Assembly: GCA_022803075.1 (NCBI GenBank) | Contig: JAFFTF010000007.1 | Coordinates: 152,234-185,465, forward strand | DNA: 33,232 bases | Direction: 5' to 3' | DNA from: Micrococcales bacterium 31B | Lineage (GTDB): Bacteria; Actinomycetota; Actinomycetes; Actinomycetales; Dermabacteraceae | Shown here: piece by piece, positions 24,046 to 33,232 of the stretch | How positions within the stretch are numbered: position 1 is the first letter of the stretch | Layout: each line of letters opens with the position of its first letter | The notes under the pieces: model-generated | Seen by the model: the letters and a program-made list of their open reading frames with translations, nothing else | The model's database searches: none | Told to the model about the DNA's origin: nothing | Position numbers and translations under genes: made by a program

Positions 24046-25449
24046 TTAGTTGGGGTCCCAACCGCCAGCGGGGGTGAGGCTGCCTCCCTGGCCAAGCGCG
24101 TCGGGCTGGGTAACGTCGACAAAGAGGCCCCAAAACATGGGCGTGCCTTGGCTGTCGACGATGCGGAGTTCGCGGCGGCCATTACCGAGGCCGCGGGCGT
24201 CGATCACGAGACCGTCCACCTGTGAATTAGGAACGCTTGACGAAACGTTGACCCACGCGCCGTTGACGTTTTGCTGCGCACGCGCTCTGGTTTGGGGGGC
24301 CACTCTGGGAGAGTTAAACGTAATTGTGCCCGTGAAATTGCTGAGCCCGGTGTGGCTGCCCGAACTGTTGACTAGGCGCAGGGGCTGGCGGGTGAGTGTG
24401 ATGGACGTGAAATGGGTTTCGTTGCAGGGGCGCGTCGTGAGTTTACTATCGCGTACCCACATCGCCAGGCACTGGCCGGTTTCGTTGTTCACGATGCGAT
24501 TGTGGGTGGCATCGATTCTTTGTAGTCGCCACTGCTGTCGCTTGTCGGAGGGGTCATGGTTCGCCAACAACATCACGGAGTCAGCAGCAGGCTCCGTGAG
24601 AGACAAAGTCAAGTTCCTCTGCAACCGCAGGGTGCCGAGGAACGTGTTGGCGGGGTCCCGCGGCTGAAACATCCACCGCTGCTCCGAGGCCTGGGTGCAG
24701 TACCAGGCAATCGTGTAATTGTTGGCGGAGAAGTTGCCCCCGTAGGGTTCGAAGCATTCAGATCCGTGGCTAAGTACCAAGAATTTCGAGGAGCGATCTG
24801 CCACTACCGTCGTCGTGTCCGCGGGGTAAATGTACCCGCTGCCGAAATTGGCGTCGACCGTGGTGAATGAGTCCCGCCAGCCGGTGTCGTGTAGTTCCAC
24901 CCGCAGCCTGACGGGGGCCTTGAAACTGCTGCCGTCCGGGGTCGCTAACGTCTGGCGATCGGGCACGGTGGTGCGCGCGCAAAAGGGGATACTTCCGCCC
25001 CCGCCGCTGATGGTCTGCCGGGTGGCAAGAGTGAGGCTCGCCCACGTTCCCGTTACGGCGCCCGGGCCCACCGTGGCCGCGGGCGTGCACTGCGACGGGG
25101 ACGATACTTGCCAGAAGGTGACGGGCAAGCGTGCGGTGGTGGTGTCGAGCCCGGTCGCGGTGACGGTCGCGGGGAACGCTTGTGCCGATGGGTTGACCGC
25201 CTGAAACCAACTAATATGGGTGAGGTAGCTATTGTTGAAAATTGTGGTGAACTGCGGAAATTTGCTCTGGCCCACTCGGATCACGGGCGTCGTGACGCTG
25301 CCCTGTGCCCTCGCGTTATCGCTAAAGTATGACCAGGCGGTGCTCCCTGCGGTGAGCCCGACGACGAGGGTGGCTATGCCCAGGGCGGAGACGAGAGCGC
25401 GGCGGGGGGGTCGAGATGACGCTGCGAGGTTCCTCTCCGACCTTTTCAT
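24046..25449 (-). CDS. Exported protein with SipW-type signal and ricin-like lectin region
   Basis: A 467-residue secreted protein. The N-terminus has a basic stretch, a hydrophobic segment (about 19-37) and AWSYFSDNARAQGSV, which matches the alternate signal of SipW clients. The middle (about residues 215-350) shows ricin B-type beta-trefoil features: QRW at 257-259, QQW at 305-307 and the NNETGQCLAM...PCNE repeat with paired cysteines. This suggests glycan binding. The C-terminal ~100 residues look like another beta domain (DGLVIDARGLGNGRRELRIVD). AGGAGA precedes the ATG at 25449. It lies 40 bases before sipW and so is almost surely co-transcribed with it. I know of no named family for the whole protein; an adhesin role is inference. 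Confidence 0.75.
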   Translation of the reverse strand: MKRSERNLAASSRPPRRALVSALGIATLVVGLTAGSTAWSYFSDNARAQGSVTTPVIRVGQSKFPQFTTIFNNSYLTHISWFQAVNPSAQAFPATVTATGLDTTTARLPVTFWQVSSPSQCTPAATVGPGAVTGTWASLTLATRQTISGGGGSIPFCARTTVPDRQTLATPDGSSFKAPVRLRVELHDTGWRDSFTTVDANFGSGYIYPADTTTVVADRSSKFLVLSHGSECFEPYGGNFSANNYTIAWYCTQASEQRWMFQPRDPANTFLGTLRLQRNLTLSLTEPAADSVMLLANHDPSDKRQQWRLQRIDATHNRIVNNETGQCLAMWVRDSKLTTRPCNETHFTSITLTRQPLRLVNSSGSHTGLSNFTGTITFNSPRVAPQTRARAQQNVNGAWVNVSSSVPNSQVDGLVIDARGLGNGRRELRIVDSQGTPMFWGLFVDVTQPDALGQGGSLTPAGGWDPN

Positions 25450-25515
25450 AATGCTGAGTCTCCTCGTGGTGGCTGTTCGGGCGCCGCACCGAAGTTATTG
25501 CGTATACCTGCTGGC

Positions 25516-25542
25516 CACAATTTTAACTAGTAAATCATTGTG
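25516..25542. promoter_or_regulatory. AT-rich inverted repeat and possible internal promoter before the lectin gene
   Basis: CACAAT (25516-25521) and ATTGTG (25537-25542) form an inverted repeat around an AT-rich centre. On the minus strand TAAAAT (25525-25520) is a good -10 candidate, but the -35 at 17 bases is poor. The 125-base gap is the largest in the sipW cluster and clearly AT-richer than its surroundings. Confidence 0.35.
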
Positions 25543-25574
25543 CTGCATTTCATAAATACGGCGACGCCGGCCAC

Positions 25575-26576
25575 TCAGTCGTCGCGCTGGCGTCGTCGAG
25601 CCACGAACACCAAGAGCCCGCCCAGTGCCAGCGCAACTGCCGCGCTACCCCCGAGCGCCACCGCGTCCTGACCCGTGCGGGCGAGCCACAGGGGTGCCGG
25701 CCGGACCCAGGTGGGCAGATATGGAGCCAACTGAGCCGCGTCAACCACGCGGGGCGCGCCACCCGCGTCGCCGCCGCTGTTCGGGCCGGGGGACGGGGCG
25801 ACCGGTGTTCCCGTGGGACTTCCGGTGGGCGATGGTTCTGGGGTCTCCGGACTGGTCGGAGCCTCGGGTGTTTCTGTGGTCGGTGGCGTACTCGGCTCGA
25901 TCGGTTCGCCATTGCACGTATAATCTGGCGCATCGAGCGAACTCAAGGCGGCGGCGATCGTGAATGATGCCGACGTGCTGCCCCCGTCCGCGGCACGCGG
26001 CACCCGGGTCTCCGCGGGATCCATGGTGACGGTGAGGTCGAGGGCTAGGGTGTCGCCGGGGTCAAGGTGTCCGCCGCTCAGAACCGTGCGGCAGTCGCCG
26101 CCGGCCAGGTCGAGCCGCACCGGTGTGCCGCTGGTCTCTCCCGCGGACGCGGTGAGCAGCAGGGACTGACCCAGCGCGAACGACGTGGTGCTGAAATTTT
26201 CGAGATCGAGCCGCACGCGCGCCGCTTCGGGCCCGCCGTTGCGCAGCCAGATGCGCTTGGTGATGAGATCGCCCGGCACCATGCGCAACGACTCGTCGAA
26301 CAGCGGCACACGGTTAAGGGCGCGAAAGGCGACGTTATCTTCGGAGACCAATACGCTGCCGTCCCCGACGTCGGTGACGCGACCGGGGGTGAGCGCCGCC
26401 AATTCGCCCTGTGCGGCGGCGCTTGCCGTTCCGGCGCCGCCGGTGAGGAACGCGGCGGACAGCGCCGCGGACGCCGCGGCGAAGCGAAGGCGGGGCCAGA
26501 AGACCTGCCGCACCGACGGGCCCGAAATACCATCGTGGGCACCCTTGGCGTGACCGCGGCGCCTCGCCGGGCGCAT
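25575..26576 (-). CDS. Sec-exported protein with LAxTG sortase sorting signal
   Basis: A roughly 333-residue surface protein. A Sec-type signal (FAAASAALSAAFLTGGAGTASA) is followed by a beta-rich domain with VPGDLITKRIWLRNGGPEAA, a pattern shared by proteins encoded beside SipW. Then comes a Pro/Thr/Ser/Glu-rich spacer (TPPTTETPEAPTSPETPEPS) suited to spanning the cell wall. The end is a complete sorting signal: LARTG at about 298-302, a hydrophobic stretch and the basic tail RRRQR. LAxTG is the motif of class E sortases of high-GC actinobacteria, so the protein is likely linked to peptidoglycan. No sortase gene lies in the window. The ATG at 26576 has AGGA seven bases upstream; an ATG at 26606, next to the previous gene's stop, is an equal alternative. 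Confidence 0.8.
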   Translation of the reverse strand: MRPARRRGHAKGAHDGISGPSVRQVFWPRLRFAAASAALSAAFLTGGAGTASAAAQGELAALTPGRVTDVGDGSVLVSEDNVAFRALNRVPLFDESLRMVPGDLITKRIWLRNGGPEAARVRLDLENFSTTSFALGQSLLLTASAGETSGTPVRLDLAGGDCRTVLSGGHLDPGDTLALDLTVTMDPAETRVPRAADGGSTSASFTIAAALSSLDAPDYTCNGEPIEPSTPPTTETPEAPTSPETPEPSPTGSPTGTPVAPSPGPNSGGDAGGAPRVVDAAQLAPYLPTWVRPAPLWLARTGQDAVALGGSAAVALALGGLLVFVARRRQRDD

Positions 26577-26608
26577 TCTAGAATCCTGATGCATAGGGGG
26601 TCTCATGA

Positions 26609-27238
26609 CTACGTTCCCGCCGCCTGATCGCCAGCGAACGTGATGGTGAAGTTCACACCCTGCCCCGATTGGCTGGTCGGCGTGCTGGCGAGTAGGCCCA
26701 CCTCGACGCAGTACACGCCGCTGGCTCCGCCGGCGAGTACGCCCAGGGGTTGGGAGTACGCGCCAAGGGCGAACTGCGGTCCCGCGAGTCCGGCGACACA
26801 CTGTGCCGGCGTTGCGACGGGCGTGATCCGCATTGTGGCGTTTGCGGTGATCGCAGTCGTGCTGGTCGCCACGGAGGTGGCCCTGAGGTTCGCCCCCGTC
26901 GTGCCAACGTTGCTGATCGTGAGCGGCACAACATACGGCTTAAGTGGAGCCAGTGACTCCGTCGCGAGCGTAACGTTCTCGGCGTTGTTCACGAGCAGGT
27001 TCAGCGAGCCCGCCGTGATGGTGGCGTTGGCGATGTTCGCGCGGACAGTAAGGTATGCGCGAGTGCCCCCGGCGAGGCCCACCCCAAGGGCCACGGCCAC
27101 CACGAATACTGCCCCCGAGATCGCCCAATCTCGCAGCCTAGCGGCGGGGGTTGGACGCTCCGGCGCCGCGTTGGCCTCGGCACCGGCCCTACGAAGTCGG
27201 GCAGCTACCGAACGGAGGCGCGAGTGCCAACGTTGCAT
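26609..27238 (-). CDS. SipW-dependent exported protein (TasA/camelysin-like)
   Basis: A 209-residue protein with an unusually long basic N-terminus (about 38 residues), a hydrophobic segment at 39-57 and GGTRAYLTVRANIANATIT, which resembles the alternate SipW signal and the first strand of TasA-like domains. The rest is small-residue, Thr/Val/Ala-rich beta sequence (VVPLTISNVGTTGANLRAT), with two cysteines (QCVAGL, VYCVEVG) that could form a disulfide outside the cell. It is the second gene of the cluster; GGAGAAGGGA lies upstream of the ATG. The stop TAG sits just before a possible start of the LAxTG gene. It is likely a structural or accessory subunit of a surface fibre; polymerisation is inference. 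Confidence 0.75.
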   Translation of the reverse strand: MQRWHSRLRSVAARLRRAGAEANAAPERPTPAARLRDWAISGAVFVVAVALGVGLAGGTRAYLTVRANIANATITAGSLNLLVNNAENVTLATESLAPLKPYVVPLTISNVGTTGANLRATSVATSTTAITANATMRITPVATPAQCVAGLAGPQFALGAYSQPLGVLAGGASGVYCVEVGLLASTPTSQSGQGVNFTITFAGDQAAGT

Positions 27239-27305
27239 GCAACTATCCCTTCTCCTGTGTACGTGCGTAGGTTCGACAGTCAGTTGACCAGACTACCGCG
27301 CGAAT

Positions 27306-27335
27306 GCGGTGCGCCAGTTTGCGTTGGCGCACCGC
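27306..27335 (-). terminator. Perfect hairpin between the first and second sipW-cluster genes
   Basis: GCGGTGCGCCA (27306-27316) pairs perfectly with 27325-27335 around an 8-base loop, 25 bases after the stop of the first gene. On the minus strand it is followed by ATTCGCG rather than a T-run, so it may be a partial terminator or an mRNA-stabilising structure instead of a full stop. Confidence 0.5.
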
Positions 27336-27359
27336 CTGGTGTGACCGCGACGGTGGCTA

Positions 27360-27959
27360 TTACGGCGTCGTGGTGGTTTCTCCCTGCTGACTTATGGCGA
27401 CGGCGAAGCCGGAGAGGTTCACCGCGCCCAGCATTGCGGCATTGTCCACGCCAGCCGTACCCCACGGCCACGTGAGAGTCACCGTGACCGAGACTGGGTA
27501 AGTGGTCTGTGTGTCACTAAGGTGATCGATGGTCGCGGAGTTCGTCTCGGTGCCATTGATAGACACTTTCGAGGTGGCGGTGAGGAACTTGGCGATTTCG
27601 ACGTCTGCTGCGCTTGAGGTGGCGGCCGCGATGGAGCCGGATTCAACGGCTGCCTTAATCGAGAGATTGTTACCCTGGGCCGCGACGTTGAAGTTGCCCG
27701 TGTAGACGAGTCGGTCGCCGGGCACGGGGCGCACGGCGGTAATGTCGGCGACGGCTGTTCCCGCTGCGGTTTCCGCATCGCCGGGGCGGAGCAGCTTCCA
27801 GGTGGGGGTTCCGTTGGCAACCACTTTGAGTTGACCGGCGGTGATTTTTGCGTCTGCGATCGCTTGGCGCTCGCCCCAGAACGCGAGGGTGCCACCCGTC
27901 GAGAGCAGGAGGGTGACGGCTGCGGCGCCCGCGAGCGCGGCCTTAGTCAGTTTCTTCAT
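27360..27959 (-). CDS. Alternate-type signal peptide protein, SipW client (TasA-like major subunit candidate)
   Basis: A 199-residue exported protein, first gene of the cluster. It starts MKKLTKAALAGAAAVTLLLS, then TGGTLAFWGERQAIADAKITAGQL, which follows the pattern of actinobacterial alternate-signal proteins exported with SipW (a hydrophobic segment, TLAFW, then an I-x-AG-x-L strand). LRPGDAE and RPVPGDRLVYTGNFNV are further typical elements, and the remainder is beta-rich. It has no cysteine and no wall-sorting signal. AAGGAAAA is the ribosome-binding site. Its position first in the operon, followed by a hairpin, is typical of an abundantly made structural subunit, but fibre formation is inferred by analogy with TasA. 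Confidence 0.82.
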   Translation of the reverse strand: MKKLTKAALAGAAAVTLLLSTGGTLAFWGERQAIADAKITAGQLKVVANGTPTWKLLRPGDAETAAGTAVADITAVRPVPGDRLVYTGNFNVAAQGNNLSIKAAVESGSIAAATSSAADVEIAKFLTATSKVSINGTETNSATIDHLSDTQTTYPVSVTVTLTWPWGTAGVDNAAMLGAVNLSGFAVAISQQGETTTTP

Positions 27960-28334
27960 AGTGTTTTCCTTATGTAAACGGAGCGGCGCTTGCGCGTACG
28001 CGAAGGGTCTCGTCGCCGAGCGGACGATGATAGGCGTCTCAAGTCGGCGGCGCCGGTCGCCAGAACTCTCGCGAGTGCGACGACATGTGCGCTACTTCAA
28101 TGCTAATTAGATTGTCACTCGTCGTCGCGTTGTGATTACTAGCTGTGACTATTGCATGACTTTTGCGCTCCACGTGCGACTGTTTCGACCGCGGGGTTCG
28201 AGTGCGCATCGGATGCACTTGCGAATCTTCGATGCTGGCCACGTGTCTCCATGGCAACTCACTGGTCGGCTGGTGGCGCGCGGATTCCACGACGGAATGA
28301 TCAGCGGCGGCGGTCATCGGTGTCCACGATGTAA
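27960..28334. other. Intergenic region upstream of the sipW cluster
   Basis: No gene is supported between the divergent sipW cluster and marR. The stretch around 28090-28160 is AT-richer than its surroundings and contains the palindrome CTAATTAG near 28104, so a promoter or regulator site for the cluster is expected here, but no clear -35/-10 pair on the minus strand could be assigned. Confidence 0.4.
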
Positions 28335-28371
28335 TTAACATTGGTAATTACCTTTGTTAAGCATCTATCCT
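28335..28371 (+). promoter_or_regulatory. MarR operator and promoter of the marR-MFS operon
   Basis: A 26-bp dyad (28335-28360) has outer arms TTAACA and TGTTAA and a perfect central palindrome GGTAATTACC (28343-28352); 22 of 26 positions are symmetric. It overlaps the -35 region, and TATCCT at 28366-28371 serves as -10. The transcript would start at or within a base or two of the ATG at 28378, which has no ribosome-binding site, so it is probably leaderless. Binding by the adjacent MarR is the natural reading. Confidence 0.65.
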
Positions 28372-28377
28372 GGTGAC

Positions 28378-28968
<591 letters not shown>

Positions 28969-28972
28969 ACCT

Positions 28973-30373
28973 ATGACACGCATCAACTCGGCGACATCGC
29001 GGCCCCGGGGCCGCACCTTCCAATCCCTCGCGATACCGAACTACCGCTACTGGTTCTTCGGCAGCCTCCTCGCCAGCACGGGTACCTGGATGCAACGCGT
29101 CGCCCAAGACTGGCTCGTCCTCACCGAACTGACCGATAACGACGGCACCATAACGGGCATCGTGATCGGTCTGCAGTTTCTCCCCATGCTGGTACTCGCT
29201 CCGCTCACGGGCACGGTCACCGACCGTGTGCCCCGGCGCCACCTGCTGATGGTCACGCAGGGCGCGCAGGGCGTGCTGGCGCTTGCACTCGGAATTGACG
29301 TCCTGCTCGGCCACGTGCAGATGTGGCACATGCTGATCTTCGCTACGCTGCTCGGCATCGTGACGGCATTCGATAATCCGGGTCGGCAGACCATCGTGTC
29401 CGAGCTCGTGGGTGCAAAACTGCTGTCCAACGCCGTGGCCTTGAATACGGCGTCGTTCAATCTCGCGCGCATGATCGGCCCCGCCGTGGCGGGCCTGCTG
29501 ATCGGATGGGTCGGCAGCGGGTGGGTATTTCTCATCAACGCGGTGTCGTTCGCCGCCACCATCGCGGCGTTGTTTCTGATCAAGACCCGCGGAATGATTC
29601 CCATTCAACGCGCGGGGCGCGGCCGCATGCGCGACGGCCTGCGATACGTTCGGGGGCGGCCCGACCTGATTCTCATTATGTGCATCATGGGAGTGATCGG
29701 CATGCTGGGGCTGAACTTCCAGCTCACCTCGGCGATGATGTCGACGCAGGTCTTTGGCGTCGACGCGAGCCTCTACGGCATCTTGGGTTCGGTGCTTTCG
29801 ATCGGCTCGCTGATGGGATCGCTGCTCGCGGCGCGGCGCCTCAACCCGACGATCTGGCATGTGCTGGGGGCGGCGTGCGCGTTTGGCGTGGTCACCACAG
29901 TCGCGGCTTTTACACCGAACTTTTGGTTTTTTGCGGTGGTGTGCATCGGTACGGGTCTCGCCACGGCGACCCTGCTCAACTCTGGCAATGCCGTCGTGCA
30001 GCTTTCGACTGGAGCACACATGCGCGGCCGGGTCATGGCGCTCTACATGGCATTGCTGATGGGCACCACGCCCTTTGGCTCTCCCCTCATCGGGTGGATC
30101 GGCTCGCATTGGGGTGCCCGCTGGTCGATCGCCGTGGGCGGGATCGCGGCGTTGGTGGTGGGTCTGCTCGGCATCGCCATCGTGCGGCACCGACCGGGCA
30201 TTGTGGAACTCATGGCGCGCGAGCGCGAGGCCAATAGACCCCAGACCGCGACGATTCCCCATGTGGAACCGACCCCGGGGCTCGAGAGCGAGCAATGGGT
30301 CGAGGGCATCGACCTCGAGCAGCCCGAGGCGAGCCCCGCCTCCACGCTGACGAGACCCCTGCGGCGGTCCTAA
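28973..30373 (+). CDS. MFS transporter (EntS-like drug or siderophore exporter group)
   Basis: A 466-residue inner-membrane transporter with 12 predicted helices. The start FQSLAIPNYRYWFFGSLLAS and GTWMQRVAQDWLVL are typical of the MFS_3/EntS-like group. The loop 2-3 motif A appears as TDRVPRRHLL, and NPGRQTIVSELV, NSAVALN-like NAVALNTASFNLARMIGPA and RGRVMALYMALLMGTTPFGS are family segments. The C-terminal ~50 residues are a hydrophilic Glu/Pro tail in the cytoplasm. It forms an operon with the MarR gene four bases upstream and ends before a hairpin terminator. Export of a toxic compound is the likely role; the substrate is unknown. Confidence 0.92.
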   Translation: MTRINSATSRPRGRTFQSLAIPNYRYWFFGSLLASTGTWMQRVAQDWLVLTELTDNDGTITGIVIGLQFLPMLVLAPLTGTVTDRVPRRHLLMVTQGAQGVLALALGIDVLLGHVQMWHMLIFATLLGIVTAFDNPGRQTIVSELVGAKLLSNAVALNTASFNLARMIGPAVAGLLIGWVGSGWVFLINAVSFAATIAALFLIKTRGMIPIQRAGRGRMRDGLRYVRGRPDLILIMCIMGVIGMLGLNFQLTSAMMSTQVFGVDASLYGILGSVLSIGSLMGSLLAARRLNPTIWHVLGAACAFGVVTTVAAFTPNFWFFAVVCIGTGLATATLLNSGNAVVQLSTGAHMRGRVMALYMALLMGTTPFGSPLIGWIGSHWGARWSIAVGGIAALVVGLLGIAIVRHRPGIVELMAREREANRPQTATIPHVEPTPGLESEQWVEGIDLEQPEASPASTLTRPLRRS

Positions 30374-30431
30374 GGGCCAGACGCTCCGTCCCTCCTCCCG
30401 CCCCGGCACGCGCTTGCGCGCATGCGAAGAT

Positions 30432-30460
30432 CCCCGGTCCCAAACGAGACCGGGGTTCTC
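30432..30460. terminator. Terminator between the convergent MFS and serC genes
   Basis: CCCCGGTC (30432-30439) pairs with GACCGGGG (30448-30455) around an 8-base loop, followed by TTCTC on the plus strand. It lies between the two convergent stops and may serve both directions. Confidence 0.7.
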
Positions 30461-30505
30461 TGAGTGTTGGGCCTTGGCCGGATGCCTACCCGGTTGGCCG
30501 GTGCC

Positions 30506-32512
<2,007 letters not shown>

Positions 32513-32513
<1 letters not shown>

Positions 32514-32536
32514 TTCAGGCCGAGTCTGGACTGAAC
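32513..32536 (+). terminator. Weak hairpin after menG
   Basis: GTTCAG (32513-32518) pairs with CTGAAC (32531-32536), with a further two inner pairs after a mismatch. There is no T-run, so termination here is doubtful. Confidence 0.3.
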
Positions 32537-32847
32537 CATTGCTGGCGCTTCGGTGAACTGCGCGAAACCTTGACCTCACGTGCATCGGCGGGAGATTTGC
32601 GAAGGCAGTGGCGGACGCCACTTCAAAAGTTATTGTGCCCTGAGACACTAAATGCCTCGCAAATGGGCGCATTTGGGCCGAAATAGTTGGCTGGCCTGCA
32701 TAGATTCACCATCCGCAGTCCATTTGACCGGGCGTCCGCCAGTGCGTAATGTTTATCGAGGTCAAGCGCCACGGGGAACGCCGAGCGGCTCGCAAGAGCG
32801 GTCGGAGTCCACGGCGGCGCGATACACTCTGAGGTGCAAATCGAGGC
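32537..32847. other. Non-coding stretch between menG and the rRNA promoter
   Basis: No gene is supported. A 102-codon minus-strand frame (32623-32931) overlaps the rRNA promoter, has no ribosome-binding site and resembles no known protein. Short AT-richer patches occur, but no assignable motif was found before the promoter at 32848. Confidence 0.4.
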
Positions 32848-32876
32848 TTGCAAAGTCGGCGAGCATCGCGTAGTGT
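32848..32876 (+). promoter_or_regulatory. Probable rRNA operon promoter
   Basis: TTGCAA (32848-32853) and TAGTGT (32871-32876) are 17 bases apart, the best sigma-70-like pair upstream of the 16S gene, about 310 bases before its 5' end. A second weaker candidate uses TACAGT near 32913 with a 15-base spacer, so tandem promoters are possible. Confidence 0.6.
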
Positions 32877-32929
32877 AGATGTCCGCGACGGGTTGCTGAG
32901 CAGCAAATGCCAGTACAGTCCTGTCTGTC

Positions 32930-33185
32930 AATTTGATCCACTTCTAGGTACTTGGATGCTTCGCGCGCTCAAAAACTTGGAAAGTGCGTGTGTGTTTATA
33001 ACTCAACAGTGTGTTAAAAGTTGATGCCATTTTATTTTTGGTTATCGAGTTCAATTTATTTCTTTACATTCATTTTTGTTTGTTGGTGGATTGTTCTTGG
33101 TTGCTGGGATTCATTTTTTAGTGGTCGTGTGATGATGCTGCTCGTTGTGGGTGGTGTTGTTGTGTGGTTGCTTGTTTTCTATTTT
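32930..33185 (+). promoter_or_regulatory. rRNA leader with antitermination/processing signals
   Basis: The precursor leader before 16S. The segment about 32993-33024 (TGTTTATAACTCAACAGTGTG onward, with TCAAC at 33003-33007 and GTTGA at 33020-33024 able to pair) resembles the AACTCAACAGTGTG element widely seen in actinobacterial rRNA leaders, tied to boxA-like antitermination and RNase III processing. From 33025 to 33185 the plus strand is markedly rich in T and G and poor in C, in strong contrast to the high-GC neighbourhood. Confidence 0.55.
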
Positions 33186-33232
33186 TTTATGGAGAGTTTG
33201 ATCCTGGCTCAGGACGAACGCTGGCGGCGTGC
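33186..33232 (+). rRNA. rrs: 16S ribosomal RNA, 5' end (cut by window edge)
   Basis: AGAGTTTGATCCTGGCTCAG at 33193-33212 is the universal 16S 5' sequence (E. coli positions 8-27), followed by GACGAACGCTGGCGGCGTGC, the actinobacterial form. Counting back seven bases gives a mature 5' end near 33186. Only about 47 bases are present. Confidence 0.97.

Noticed and set aside
28188-28212. GGGGTTCGAGTGCG resembling a tRNA T-arm
   Set aside because: No matching acceptor, anticodon or D-arm sequence around it.
32623-32931. 102-codon minus-strand frame near the rRNA operon
   Set aside because: Overlaps the rRNA promoter, no ribosome-binding site, no resemblance to a known family.

Overview
The window is high-GC DNA from an actinobacterium (Actinomycetota). 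The evidence is the gene order TetR-glmU-prs-rplY-pth-mfd-mazG-eno-ftsB/divIC-DUF501-ppx, which matches the well-known mycobacterial block, together with many GTG starts, actinobacterial-type family members (extended GlmU, CTC-type L25, LAxTG sorting signal) and an actinobacterial 16S rRNA 5' end. Genus cannot be resolved from what is visible; all family calls come from reading translated sequence, with no database search.

Layout. Positions 1-1451 (minus strand) hold the start of an ABC-F ATPase, a MarR regulator and a TetR regulator. Positions 1736-16225 hold the housekeeping block: cell-wall precursor synthesis (glmU), PRPP synthesis (prs), translation (rplY, pth), transcription-coupled repair (mfd), nucleotide sanitation (mazG), glycolysis (eno), division (ftsB/divIC-like) and exopolyphosphatase (ppx). 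A degenerate CPBP-type membrane protein sits between pth and mfd. A frameshifted ImmA/IrrE-like metalloprotease gene with a small membrane-protein gene interrupts the block between mazG and eno. Positions 16245-21974 hold a large OafA-like acyltransferase with an SGNH domain, a type II NADH dehydrogenase whose promoter carries a textbook Rex operator, and an AzgA-type purine permease.

The most distinctive part is 21971-27959 (minus strand). It encodes three proteins with SipW-type alternate signal segments (one with a ricin-like lectin region), a Sec-exported protein ending in an LAxTG sortase sorting signal, a SipW-type signal peptidase and a Cys-type sulfatase. I read it as a surface-assembly module: a TasA-like exported subunit, an accessory subunit, a wall-anchored protein, a lectin tip or adhesin, the processing peptidase and possibly a sulfated-glycan hydrolase. 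That assembly model is inference; the individual family calls are stronger.

Positions 28335-33232 hold a MarR-MFS efflux operon with an operator-like dyad, serC (serine synthesis), divergent menG/ubiE (menaquinone), and then an rRNA operon: a good promoter, an AT-rich T/G-biased leader and the first ~47 bases of 16S rRNA, where the window ends. No tRNA, CRISPR array, transposase or integrase was seen.
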